Shown piece by piece: positions 21,994-30,088 of a stretch of DNA of 64,000 bases. Position 1 is the stretch's first letter. Each line of letters starts with the position of its first letter. This DNA is from Deinococcus hopiensis KR-140 (GTDB lineage: Bacteria > Deinococcota > Deinococci > Deinococcales > Deinococcaceae), in contig CALPYF020000020.1 of the NCBI GenBank assembly GCA_943327755.2, forward strand, positions 14,674 through 78,673, read 5' to 3'. The position numbers and the translations under genes are program-made. The notes under the pieces were generated by a model. The model made no database searches. It was not told where the DNA came from and saw nothing but the letters and a program-made list of their open reading frames with translations.

Positions 21994-23595
21994 ATGAACT
22001 TCGAGCAGCTGCGCGCCGACCTGATCGGGACCGACACCGTGATCCGCACGCCCTTCGGGGAGCGGCGCGTCACGTACGCCGATTACGTCGCCTCGGGCCG
22101 CGCGCTGCGCAGCGTCGAGGACCGCGTCGCGACCCTGGCGCTGCCGCTGTACGCGAACACCCACACCGAGGACAGCGCCACCGGCGCGCACTCCACGCAC
22201 CTGACCCATCAGGCGGCCGAGTACGTCAAGGGGCAGCTGGGCGGGGACGCCACCTGCAAGCTGGTGTTCTGCGGGTCCGGCAGTACGGCGGCCGTGCGGC
22301 GCATGCAGGACATCCTGGGCCTGACGGTGGGCGCGCCCCACCGCGCCGCGATCCTGGCGGGCATGGCGGTGGGGGAGAGGCCGGTCGTGTTCGTCGGCCC
22401 GTACGAGCACCACAGCAACGAGATCAGCTGGCGCGAGACACTGGCCGAGGTCGTGGAGATCCCTCTGTGCGAACGCGGGAACCTCGATCTGGATGCGCTG
22501 GTCGCCGCGCTGAAGGACCCGCTCTACGCCGGTCGGCCCAAGATCGGGTCGTTCAGCGCCGCGAGCAACGTGACCGGCCTGCTGACCGATACCCGCTCGG
22601 TGGCGCGCATCCTGCACGCGCACGGCGCGTACGCGTTCTTCGACTTCGCTGCCAGCGGCCCGTACGTGACCATCGACATGAAACCCGGCCGCCCCGACGG
22701 GTACGACGCGGTGTTCCTCAGCCCGCACAAGTTCGTGGGCGGCCCCGGCACGCCGGGCCTGCTGTGCTTCCGCGAGGACCTGTACCGGCTGACGGTGCCC
22801 AGCACGCCGGGGGGCGGCACGGTCCGCTTCGTGAACCGCGAGCGGCAGGTGTACGTGGAGGACATCGAGGCCCGCGAGGACGCCGGGACGCCCGCGATCC
22901 TCGGGAAGATCCGCACGGCGCTGGCCTTCCGCGTCAAGGAGGAGCTGGGTGCCCGGCAGATCACCGACCGTGAGCACGAGCTGTTTGCCCGCGCCCTGAC
23001 CCGCCTGGGCGCCAATCCCCGCATCCGGCTGCTGGGGAACCTGGAGGCGCCCCGGCTGGCGTTCCTGTCATTCCTGACCTTCACGCCCGGCGGGCGGCAA
23101 CTGCACCCCCGGCTGGTCGTGCGGCTGCTGAACGACCTGTTCGGCATCCAGGCGCGCGGCGGCTGCGCGTGCGCCGGACCGTACGGGCACGTCCTGCTGA
23201 ACGTGGACGACCAGACCAGTGAGCGGGTGCTGCAGTGCGCCCTGAACCACGTGGACAGCGTGAAGCCCGGCTGGACGCGACTGAACCTCGCGCCGTGGGC
23301 GACGGACGAGGAGGTGGAGTTCCTGCTGGACGCCATCGAGTTCGTCGCGGAACACGGCGAGCGCTTCCTGCCCTTGTACGACTTCGACTGGGATTCCGGC
23401 GCGTGGACGCACCCGGCGGACGCCGCGCCGATGGACCTGTTCGGGGTCGCGCGGCCCCGGACGGCGACAGGTGCGGTGCCGTACGCAGACTACCTGCACG
23501 AGGCGCGTGCCCTGGCGGCAGGCCTGAGCCCGGCAGGGGAGGGGAGGGCGGTGCCGCCGAACGTGCCGGAGGATCTGGTCTTCTTCGCACACTGA
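21994..23595 (+). CDS. Class V aminotransferase, cysteine desulfurase-like
   Basis: Pyridoxal-phosphate enzyme of 533 residues. The PLP lysine lies in FLSPHKFVGGPGTPG. The preceding FFDFAASGPYVTID supplies the cofactor-binding Asp, EHHSNEISW the usual His, and RGGCACAGPYGH carries Cys residues where cysteine desulfurases have their persulfide Cys. The fold is therefore SufS/NifS/CsdA-like. It is about 120 residues longer than those enzymes because of a C-terminal extension (about 430-533), so a direct role in Fe-S assembly is not assured. No suf or isc genes are adjacent. It stands divergent from mnmG with a leaderless-type promoter. Confidence 0.82.
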   Translation: MNFEQLRADLIGTDTVIRTPFGERRVTYADYVASGRALRSVEDRVATLALPLYANTHTEDSATGAHSTHLTHQAAEYVKGQLGGDATCKLVFCGSGSTAAVRRMQDILGLTVGAPHRAAILAGMAVGERPVVFVGPYEHHSNEISWRETLAEVVEIPLCERGNLDLDALVAALKDPLYAGRPKIGSFSAASNVTGLLTDTRSVARILHAHGAYAFFDFAASGPYVTIDMKPGRPDGYDAVFLSPHKFVGGPGTPGLLCFREDLYRLTVPSTPGGGTVRFVNRERQVYVEDIEAREDAGTPAILGKIRTALAFRVKEELGARQITDREHELFARALTRLGANPRIRLLGNLEAPRLAFLSFLTFTPGGRQLHPRLVVRLLNDLFGIQARGGCACAGPYGHVLLNVDDQTSERVLQCALNHVDSVKPGWTRLNLAPWATDEEVEFLLDAIEFVAEHGERFLPLYDFDWDSGAWTHPADAAPMDLFGVARPRTATGAVPYADYLHEARALAAGLSPAGEGRAVPPNVPEDLVFFAH

Positions 23596-23751
23596 CACGG
23601 ACTCCGGTTGAAAGGTTTGCAAAAACGTTCAACCCGAGCGGACTCGCAGAGCTGCGCAGCAGAGCGAGCAGGAGAAAGACGGGTTCCGGGCGTGGAGTTG
23701 GCAGATCGGTGGTGTTCCGATCTGTTAACGCAACAGACGGAATCCGTATGA
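23595..23751 (+). repeat. Structured intergenic repeat, copy A (complete)
   Basis: About 157 bp, bounded by imperfect terminal inverted repeats ACACGGACTCCG and CGGAATCCGTAT. It has a left hairpin (23606-23634), a right hairpin with 13-bp arms at 23697-23709 and 23717-23729, and an outer stem pairing 23679-23687 with 23739-23747. Copy B (34743-34880) is the same element inverted. The rest of this gap (23752-23970) holds a TetR-type operator and the leader of the dehydrogenase operon. Confidence 0.8.
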
Positions 23752-23885
23752 CATGGGAGATCGGGGAGCCCTCTGGCGTCCGGCTGGCCTGGACGTCGGG
23801 GGGCTTTCCGATGGAGTCGGCGGGGCTGGAACCGGTTCGCCTTGCGGGGCAGGATTCGCGCCTCATGGGCAAAGCGTCTAAAATG

Positions 23886-23899
23886 CCTAACGAGCGTTT
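23886..23899. promoter_or_regulatory. TetR-family type operator before the 2-oxoacid dehydrogenase genes
   Basis: CTAACGAGCGTTTG fits the pseudopalindrome CNAACGNNCGTTNG that I recall for the Thermus TetR-family regulator PaaR. It lies 72 nt before the E1 alpha start and next to a TAGACA -10-like box (23901-23906). Confidence 0.5.
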
Positions 23900-23970
23900 G
23901 CTAGACAGATGAACTTCCGGTCCCTCTCCCGCCGCGCGGGTGAGGCGCACCGGTCAGGAGGCCCCAGCCC

Positions 23971-25080
23971 ATGATTCAACCCTTCACCCCCGAACCCATC
24001 CGCTTCGTCGCGGAAGACGGGACGCCGGTGCAGCCCCTCCCGGAGCGCTACACGCCCGAGGTGCTGCGCGACCTGCACCGCCTGATGCTCCAGGCACGCG
24101 AATTCGACCGCAAACTCATCACGCTGCTCCGGCAGGGCCGCACCACCTTCTACGCGCAGTCCAGCGGCATGGAAGCCACCCAGGTGGGCCTCGCCCGCTC
24201 GATCCGCGTCGGGCACGACTGGGTCTGGCCGTACTACCGTGACCACACCCTGGGCCTCGCCATGGGCGTCCCCATGGCCGAACTGATCAGCCAGTGCCTG
24301 GGCACGAACAGCGACTCCTGCCGGGGCCGCCAGATGCCGCACCACTTCGCCGCGCAGCGCCAGAACTTCGTGTCCATCAGCTCTTCCATTGCGTCGCAGG
24401 TGCCGCCCGCCGCCGGGAACGCCATGGCGCAGAAGTACCTCGGTGTGGACGAGATCACCGTCTGCACCTTCGGGGACGGCGCCACCAGCGAAGGCGACTG
24501 GCACGCCGGGATGAACATGGCAGGCGCCGCGCAGGCCCCCGCGCTGTTCGTCTGCGAGAACAACCAGTGGGCGATCAGCACCAGCATCCGCGAGCAGACC
24601 GCCAGCGAAACCATCCACATCAAGGCCAAGGCGTACGGCATGCCCGGCTACTACGTGGACGGCAACGACATCATCGCCGTCATGGAAGTCTGCGGGTACG
24701 CCGCCGAGCAGGTCCGCAGCGGCCACGGCCCCGCCCTGGTCGAGTGCCTGACCTACCGCGTCGGGTCGCACAGCAACGCAGACGCGGACGCCGAGAAGCA
24801 CTACCGCACCCGCGAGGAAGTCGACGCGTGGCTGGCCCGCGACCCCATCACCCGCCTGGAGAACCTCCTGGCGCACCTGGGCCACCCCGTCACCGCCGAG
24901 GACCGCGCCGCGATGATCGCGCAGACGCACCGCGAGGTGGACGAACAGGTCCTCGCCGCCGAGGCGACCGGGCAACCCGACTGGCGCATCATGTTCGAGG
25001 ACGTGTACGCCGACCTGCCCGACCACCTGCGCCAGCAAGAAGCGTTCCTGCGCGCCGAGCAGACCGGAGGCCGCGCGTGA
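23971..25080 (+). CDS. bkdA: Branched-chain 2-oxoacid dehydrogenase E1 alpha subunit
   Basis: Thiamine-diphosphate subunit of the E1 decarboxylase (369 residues). The thiamine/Mg motif runs from GDGATSEGDWHAGMN to FVCENNQWAIS. FYAQSSGMEATQVGLA and CRGRQMPHHF are typical of the branched-chain rather than the pyruvate enzyme. AGGAGG precedes the ATG. It is followed at once by E1 beta (GTG overlapping the stop, or ATG 33 nt on) and, after a small membrane-protein gene, by E2. E3 is not in the window. The complex feeds Leu, Ile and Val carbon into acyl-CoAs and branched fatty-acid primers. Confidence 0.92.
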   Translation: MIQPFTPEPIRFVAEDGTPVQPLPERYTPEVLRDLHRLMLQAREFDRKLITLLRQGRTTFYAQSSGMEATQVGLARSIRVGHDWVWPYYRDHTLGLAMGVPMAELISQCLGTNSDSCRGRQMPHHFAAQRQNFVSISSSIASQVPPAAGNAMAQKYLGVDEITVCTFGDGATSEGDWHAGMNMAGAAQAPALFVCENNQWAISTSIREQTASETIHIKAKAYGMPGYYVDGNDIIAVMEVCGYAAEQVRSGHGPALVECLTYRVGSHSNADADAEKHYRTREEVDAWLARDPITRLENLLAHLGHPVTAEDRAAMIAQTHREVDEQVLAAEATGQPDWRIMFEDVYADLPDHLRQQEAFLRAEQTGGRA

Positions 25081-25112
25081 CCGCCACCCAGACCCGCCCG
25101 GAGGCTGCCCCC

Positions 25113-26096
25113 ATGACGACCGGCCGCACCATCAACCTCATCCAGGCCGTCACCGAGGCCATCGCCGAGGAGATGGAACGCGACCAGCGCGTCGTCCTGT
25201 TCGGCGAGGACGTCGGCGCGCGCGGCGGCGTGTTCATGGCCACCGCCGGGCTGCAGGAACGCTTCGGGAAAAACCGCGTGTTCGACACGCCCCTCAGTGA
25301 GGCCAGCATCGTGGGCGCGGCCGTCGGCATGGCCGTGCGCGGCCTGCGTCCCATCGCGGAAATCCAGTTCGCGGACTACATGGGCCCCGGCTTCGACCAG
25401 ATCATCTCGCAGGCGGCCAAGATCCGCTACCGCAGCGGGGGGCAGTTCACCGCCCCCATGGTCATCCGCACCCCGTCGGGCGGCGGCGTGAAGGGCGGGC
25501 ACCACCACAGCCAGAGCCCCGAGAGCTACTACACCCACACCCCGGGCCTGAAGGTCGTCATGCCCAGCACCCCCTACGACGCCAAGGGCCTCCTGAAGGC
25601 CGCGCTGCGCGGCGAGGATCCCGTCATCTACTTCGAACCCAAACGCCTCTACCGCGCCGCCAAGGGCGAGGTGCCCGACCACGACTACGTCGTGAAGCTC
25701 GGCGAGGCCGCCATCCGCCGCGAGGGCAGCGACCTGAGCCTCATCGGGTACGGCGGCGTCATGCCCGACCTGGAGAAGGCCGCGGGCGCTCTGGCCGCCG
25801 AGGGCGTCAGCGTCGAGGTCATCGACCTGCGTTCCCTGGTGCCCTGGGACCGCGACCGCGTCCTGACCAGCGTCCAGAAGACCGGCCGGGCCGTGCTCGT
25901 CAGCGAGGCCCCGCGCATCAGCAACTTCATGGGCGAGGTCGCGTACGTGATCCAGGAGCAGGCTTTCGATTACCTCACCGCGCCCGTGGGGCAGGTGGCG
26001 GGCTTCGACACGCCGTACCCGTACGTGCAGGACAAGGTGTACCTGCCCGGCGCGAACCGCATCGTCGCCGCCTGCGTGCAGGCCCTCAATTACTGA
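25113..26096 (+). CDS. bkdB: Branched-chain 2-oxoacid dehydrogenase E1 beta subunit
   Basis: Transketolase-type beta subunit of E1, 327 residues. It contains RVVLFGEDVGARGGVFM, DTPLSEASIVGAAVGMA, FADYMGPGFDQI, the KGGHHHSQSPE block and GFDTPYPYVQDK. These track the Thermus branched-chain enzyme closely. Two starts each have a GGAGG at good distance. ATG 25113 gives MTTGRTINLIQ and matches the family. GTG 25077-25079 overlaps the E1 alpha stop and adds 12 residues. I prefer the ATG. Confidence 0.92.
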   Translation: MTTGRTINLIQAVTEAIAEEMERDQRVVLFGEDVGARGGVFMATAGLQERFGKNRVFDTPLSEASIVGAAVGMAVRGLRPIAEIQFADYMGPGFDQIISQAAKIRYRSGGQFTAPMVIRTPSGGGVKGGHHHSQSPESYYTHTPGLKVVMPSTPYDAKGLLKAALRGEDPVIYFEPKRLYRAAKGEVPDHDYVVKLGEAAIRREGSDLSLIGYGGVMPDLEKAAGALAAEGVSVEVIDLRSLVPWDRDRVLTSVQKTGRAVLVSEAPRISNFMGEVAYVIQEQAFDYLTAPVGQVAGFDTPYPYVQDKVYLPGANRIVAACVQALNY

Positions 26097-26117
26097 CCCC
26101 GTCCGTCCCCTGGCCCA

Positions 26118-26123
26118 TAAGCT
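26118..26123 (+). promoter_or_regulatory. -10 box of leaderless transcript
   Basis: TAAGCT, 6 nt before ATG 26130, no ribosome site. Confidence 0.45.
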
Positions 26124-26129
26124 GTCTCC

Positions 26130-26363
26130 ATGCGACCTGACCTGCTGCGCCCCCTGCTGGGCACCCTGGGCCTGCTGATCGGCTTCACGCTGTACGCCCT
26201 CGCGGGCAAACTCGCCGAACCCTGGCAGAGCGTCGCCATCGGCGGCATGTTCGCCCTGCTGGGCCTGTCGGCCTGGGTGTACGCGCGCGGGGAACGCTGG
26301 ATCCAGGGACTGGGCCTCCTGCTGCTCATCTACGGACTGCTGCGCGCCACCGTGCTGCGCTGA
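26130..26363 (+). CDS. Small membrane protein
   Basis: A 77-residue, very hydrophobic protein (MRPDLLRPLLGTLGLLIGFTLYA) with three predicted membrane helices (about 8-24, 34-51 and 58-72) and a basic C-terminus. No family recognised. It sits between the E1 beta and E2 genes in the same direction but has its own leaderless-type promoter. It may therefore be a separate unit inside the dehydrogenase cluster rather than part of the complex. Confidence 0.6.
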   Translation: MRPDLLRPLLGTLGLLIGFTLYALAGKLAEPWQSVAIGGMFALLGLSAWVYARGERWIQGLGLLLLIYGLLRATVLR

Positions 26364-26464
26364 ACCGAAACAACACCGCGTTTCTCCGTTTCGTGGCCGT
26401 GAGGAAAGCACTCCCGTCCACTCCACTCCAAACCGCTGTGCATCACGGTTTCTCGCTCCGCTCG

Positions 26465-26506
26465 GGTCAGGGGCTTTCGGGAACACCGCCCTCAAGACCC
26501 CTGACC
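26465..26506 (+). repeat. Inverted repeat in the E2 leader
   Basis: GGTCAGGGG (26465-26473) and CCCCTGACC (26498-26506) are perfect 9-bp arms around 24 nt, ending 20 nt before the E2 ATG. The stretch just before (26443-26467) resembles the core of the structured intergenic repeat. Confidence 0.55.
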
Positions 26507-26526
26507 ACCGATAAACGAGGTCCACC

Positions 26527-28005
26527 ATGAAAGAAGTGCTGCTGCCCGAACTGGCCGAGAGCGTCGTCGAGGGCGAAATCCTGAAGTGGCTGGTGCAGGA
26601 GGGCGACACCATCGCCCTGGAACAACCCCTGTGCGAGGTCATGACCGACAAGGTCACCGTGGAACTCCCCAGCCCCGTCGCCGGGGTGCTCAGCAAGCGC
26701 CTCGCGGGCGAGGGGGACGTCGTGGCCGTGCACGCCGCCATCGCCCTGATCGACGAGACCGGCGGGGCCGCCGCTGCGCCCGCACCTGCCGCCACTGCAC
26801 CCGCCCCCGCTGCTGCGCCGCTGAGCACGCAGGCGCAGGAGGAACGCGAGCAGGTGGGCGGCAGTATCGTCGAGGCCGGGCACCTCCAGAAGGGGGCGGA
26901 TGACGATTCCACCAGCCTCTTCAAGGCGTTCTCCAGCGACGAGAAGGTGCAGGTGCAGGGCCTCGGCGCCCGCCAGCCGGCCGCCCCCGCTACCCCGGCC
27001 CAGCCGACCCGCGCGGACGGCCGCGTGCTGGCCGTGCCCGCCGCGCGGCAGCTGGCGCGCGAACTGAACCTCGACCTGACCCAGGTGCGCGGCAGTGGCC
27101 CCAACGGCCGCATCCGCGTGAGCGACGTACTGGCCCACCAGGGCATCAACCAGGGTCAGGCGGCCCCCACGCAGACGGCTGCCCCGGCTCCGGCCACCGC
27201 GCAGGCTGCCCAGCCCGCCGCTGCCCCCGCCAAAGCCCCCGCTGCGGGCGGGATGCCCGTCGCGCCTGTGCAGTACCGCACGCCCAAGGGCTACGAGCAC
27301 CTCGAGGACCGCGTGCCGCTGCGGGGCATGCGCCGTGCCATCAGCAACCAGATGCAGGCCAGCCACCTGTACACCGTCCGCACCCTGACCGTCGACGAGG
27401 TGAACCTCAGCCGACTCGTCGAGTTCCGCGCCCGCGTCAAGGAAGATGCCGCCGCGGCGGGCGTGAAACTGTCGTACCTGCCGTTCATCTTCAAGGCCGT
27501 CGCCGTCGCGCTGCGCAAGTTCCCCAGCCTGAACACCAGCTTCGACGAGGCCACCCAGGAGATCGTCCAGAAGCGCTACTACAACATCGGCATGGCTGTC
27601 GCCACCGACGCGGGCCTGACCGTGCCCGTCCTGAAGGACGTGAATCACAAGAGCGTCTTCGATCTCGCCCGGGAAGTCAGCGACCTCGCCGTGCGCGCCC
27701 AGGGCGGGAAACTCCAGGCGGACGAACTGGCGGGCAGCACCTTCAGCGTCACGAACATCGGCTCAATCGGCGCGCTGTTCTCCTTCCCGATCATCAACGT
27801 GCCCGACGCCGCCATCCTCGGCATCCACTCCATCCAGAAGCGGCCCATCGTGGACGAGTACGACAACATCGTCGTGGCGCACATGATGTACCTCAGCCTG
27901 TCCTTCGACCACCGCCTCGTGGACGGCGCGGAAGCCGCGCGCTTCTGCAAGGAAGTCATCCGCCTGCTGGAGAACCCCGACCGGCTGATGCTCGAAGCGA
28001 TGTAA
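26527..28005 (+). CDS. bkdC: 2-oxoacid dehydrogenase E2 (dihydrolipoamide acyltransferase)
   Basis: E2 core of the dehydrogenase complex, transferring the acyl group from lipoamide to CoA (492 residues). One lipoyl domain carries the lipoylated Lys42 in CEVMTDKVTVELPSP. An Ala/Pro linker follows, then a peripheral-subunit-binding domain (about 158-195, VPAARQLARELNLDLTQVRGSG), a second Ala/Pro linker, and the catalytic domain with LSFDHRLVDGAEAARF carrying the active-site His. The E1 context indicates a branched-chain substrate. The ATG is preceded by an AACGAGG. Confidence 0.93.
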   Translation: MKEVLLPELAESVVEGEILKWLVQEGDTIALEQPLCEVMTDKVTVELPSPVAGVLSKRLAGEGDVVAVHAAIALIDETGGAAAAPAPAATAPAPAAAPLSTQAQEEREQVGGSIVEAGHLQKGADDDSTSLFKAFSSDEKVQVQGLGARQPAAPATPAQPTRADGRVLAVPAARQLARELNLDLTQVRGSGPNGRIRVSDVLAHQGINQGQAAPTQTAAPAPATAQAAQPAAAPAKAPAAGGMPVAPVQYRTPKGYEHLEDRVPLRGMRRAISNQMQASHLYTVRTLTVDEVNLSRLVEFRARVKEDAAAAGVKLSYLPFIFKAVAVALRKFPSLNTSFDEATQEIVQKRYYNIGMAVATDAGLTVPVLKDVNHKSVFDLAREVSDLAVRAQGGKLQADELAGSTFSVTNIGSIGALFSFPIINVPDAAILGIHSIQKRPIVDEYDNIVVAHMMYLSLSFDHRLVDGAEAARFCKEVIRLLENPDRLMLEAM

Positions 28006-28118
28006 ACCTGCCTGGGGGAGGGGAGGCGGCCGGTCAGTCGGGGTCGCCTCCTCTCGCATGAAGGGCTCCTGAGGCGCCTCGCATCTTCCCGCTGGCCGGG
28101 GCGGCGCAAGCTGAGGGC

Positions 28119-28301
28119 ATGAGCGACGAGCAGAAGACCGGGTACGACCCCGCCAACACCAGCCCCGCCGAGGGGCAGAGCCACGCCATTTCCGACGAGG
28201 CGAAGGGCAAGGACCCGAACATCGACCCGGCCGCGAAACCCGAACCTGCCGAGGGCGGCCGGGATGAGGTGGAGAGCGACAGCACGCCCGGCCATTCCTG
28301 A
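28119..28301 (+). CDS. Small disordered hydrophilic protein
   Basis: A 60-residue peptide (MSDEQKTGYDPANTSPAEGQ onwards) rich in Asp, Glu, Lys, Pro and Ser with no hydrophobic core, so it is probably intrinsically disordered. Start ATG 28119 has a CAAGCT box 6 nt upstream. It ends 4 nt before the endonuclease III start and may be cotranscribed with it. Such small hydrophilic proteins are common in desiccation-tolerant bacteria, but no specific function can be claimed. Confidence 0.5.
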   Translation: MSDEQKTGYDPANTSPAEGQSHAISDEAKGKDPNIDPAAKPEPAEGGRDEVESDSTPGHS

Positions 28302-28305
28302 GGCT

Positions 28306-29031
28306 GTGACCGACCCGACCCCCCTGAACGTGGCCCGCCCGGATGACGAGCGGGCCGCGCTCCTCGTATGGATCAAGGACACGCTGCGGCCCGAGTACAG
28401 CGAGCGACCCCTGAAGCCCCGCCGGGAGCCGCTGCACGAACTGATCAGCACGATCCTCTCGCAGCGCACCACGCATGCCGACGAGGAAGCCGCGTACCGG
28501 GAACTGCGGACGCTGGGCGACTGGGACGCCATCATCGCCGCGCCCGTGGAGACCGTGGCGCACGCCATCCGCCGCAGCAACTACCCCGAGAGCAAGGCCC
28601 CGCGCATCCAGGCGACCCTGGCCGCGCTGCGCGACTCGCCCGGCGGGTACGACCTGAACTTCCTGCGCGACCTGCCCGTCAGGGACGCCCTGAAGTTCCT
28701 GACGGACCTGCCCGGTGTGGGCATCAAGACCGCCAGTCTGGTGCTGCTGTTCAATTTCGCCCGCCCGGTCTTCCCGGTGGACACGCACGTGCACCGCGTC
28801 ACGACCCGCGTGGGCGCCATCCCGAAGATGGGCGAACAGGCCGCGCACCGCGCCCTCCTGAAGCTGCTGCCGCCCGACCCGGCGTTCCTGTACGAACTGC
28901 ACGTGAATCTGCTGCGGCACGGCCAGCGCGTCTGCTCGTGGTACGACCCGAAGTGCGGCGCGTGCGTCCTGCGTTCCCGCTGCGACGCCCACGCGCAGTA
29001 CGGGGATGGGGTGCCCGCCTGGAAGGGTTGA
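28306..29031 (+). CDS. nth: Endonuclease III (DNA glycosylase/AP lyase)
   Basis: Base-excision-repair glycosylase removing oxidised pyrimidines. From GTG 28306 it has 241 residues. The helix-hairpin-helix is LPGVGIKTASLVL with the catalytic Lys, followed by VDTHVHRVTTRVG with the catalytic Asp. The 4Fe-4S cluster ligands follow the family spacing C-x6-C-x2-C-x5-C in CSWYDPKCGACVLRSRC. An N-terminal extension of about 35 residues precedes the conserved ELISTILSQRTT. Deinococcus keeps several endonuclease III paralogues, so the paralogue number is not assigned. Confidence 0.93.
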   Translation: MTDPTPLNVARPDDERAALLVWIKDTLRPEYSERPLKPRREPLHELISTILSQRTTHADEEAAYRELRTLGDWDAIIAAPVETVAHAIRRSNYPESKAPRIQATLAALRDSPGGYDLNFLRDLPVRDALKFLTDLPGVGIKTASLVLLFNFARPVFPVDTHVHRVTTRVGAIPKMGEQAAHRALLKLLPPDPAFLYELHVNLLRHGQRVCSWYDPKCGACVLRSRCDAHAQYGDGVPAWKG

Positions 29032-29068
29032 GGCGGCGTGCTGCGACCTGCCGTGTCACGCTGGGGGC

Positions 29069-29860
29069 ATGTGGCGCTGGCTGCTGCCCCTGCTGATCGT
29101 CCCGGCAGTCCTGTACGCCGCGACGGGTGTCTGGGCGGTCCACCCGCCGCCGTTGGAGGTGCGCCGCGTGACGCCCGTGAACCTGCACGAACCCCGTGAC
29201 CTTCCCGAAGTGCTCGCCCGCCTGGACGCCTGGGTGGCGCGTGATGTACCCCTGCACCACGCCACGCTGCGCCCCGGCGTGACAGACGCCTCGCTGGACG
29301 CTGTCGAGGCGCGGCAGGGCGTGACTCTCCCTCCGGCCCTGCGCGCCCTGTACCGCTGGCATGACGGCGGCGACCTGTTCGGCCTGGAGTTCCTGAGCCT
29401 GGAGCACCTGGAATTCAACCGAGTGGCATGGGCGGAACTCGCTGCCGACCGCCTGACCGACCTGGATGAGGACATCGTGTCGCACCCGCCCGGCGCGATC
29501 CGCCCCCTGTACGCCACGGGTAACTGGCTGCCGTTCCTGCACGACGGGGGCGGGAACCACGTGGCGATCGACCTGAATCCTGGTCCCGCCGGGCTGGTTG
29601 GGCAGGTCATCACGACCGGCCGCGACGAGGAGCACCGGTACGTGCTGGCGCCCAATCTCGACACCTTCCTGCGCGAGTACCTGCGCCGCCTGGAAACGGG
29701 CCAGGTGACGGTGCGCCGCCTGAGCGGGTTCAGCGACGAGACCTGGGAGGTGCGCCTTCAGGAACCCGGCGGACGCGCTCCGGACGGGTACGGGGTACTG
29801 GCCGACCTCTTCCCCGGGTTCGGCGCGGCCGCCGAACACATGGAGACCCGCTGGCACTGA
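29069..29860 (+). CDS. SMI1/KNR4 family protein with N-terminal membrane anchor
   Basis: A 263-residue protein. An N-terminal hydrophobic segment (MWRWLLPLLIVPAVLYAATGVWA) acts as signal or anchor. The rest fits the SMI1/KNR4 (SUKH) fold, with VTLPPALRALYRWHDGGDLFGLEFL and the later WLPFLHDGGGNHVAIDLNP as the two conserved motifs. SUKH proteins are often immunity proteins of polymorphic toxins, but many stand-alone copies have no known partner, and I see no toxin here. A CACGCT box lies 6 nt before the ATG. It is convergent with the following small gene. Confidence 0.75.
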   Translation: MWRWLLPLLIVPAVLYAATGVWAVHPPPLEVRRVTPVNLHEPRDLPEVLARLDAWVARDVPLHHATLRPGVTDASLDAVEARQGVTLPPALRALYRWHDGGDLFGLEFLSLEHLEFNRVAWAELAADRLTDLDEDIVSHPPGAIRPLYATGNWLPFLHDGGGNHVAIDLNPGPAGLVGQVITTGRDEEHRYVLAPNLDTFLREYLRRLETGQVTVRRLSGFSDETWEVRLQEPGGRAPDGYGVLADLFPGFGAAAEHMETRWH

Positions 29861-29867
29861 CGCCGCG

Positions 29868-30086
29868 TCAGCTCAGGTGCGCGCGGGCCAGTGCCTCGCC
29901 GTCTTCTCGTGCTCGCGCCACGGCGTCGGTCCAGTCCTGAAGAACTGCTTGGTCAAAAGGTTCATCTGCGCCATCCAGTTGTAGGTCACCCAGGAGCGCA
30001 CCGATCTCGTCAGAACCGGTGCGCTGGGCGTAGGCCTCCAGAAAGGCGACCATGGCAAGGTACGCCAGCCGGTCGGGAATGCTCAT
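29868..30086 (-). CDS. Small acidic hypothetical protein (immunity-like)
   Basis: A 72-residue protein starting MSIPDRLAYLAMVAFLEAYAQR at ATG 30084-30086. The pattern of a short helix (YLAMVAFLEAY), then TGSDEIGALLGDLQL, then QDWTDAVARA reminds me of small proteins found in toxin-immunity loci; this is an impression, not a match. It lies 2 nt after the LURP-one-like gene and appears to be the last gene of the def-fmt operon, convergent with the SMI1/KNR4 gene. Confidence 0.55.
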   Translation of the reverse strand: MSIPDRLAYLAMVAFLEAYAQRTGSDEIGALLGDLQLDGADEPFDQAVLQDWTDAVARAREDGEALARAHLS

Positions 30087-30088
30087 GC

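Noticed and set aside
29069..30086. A toxin-immunity locus around the SMI1/KNR4 gene
   Set aside because: Both proteins resemble immunity folds, but no toxin, secretion signal cassette or repeat-rich effector lies nearby, and the two genes are convergent.
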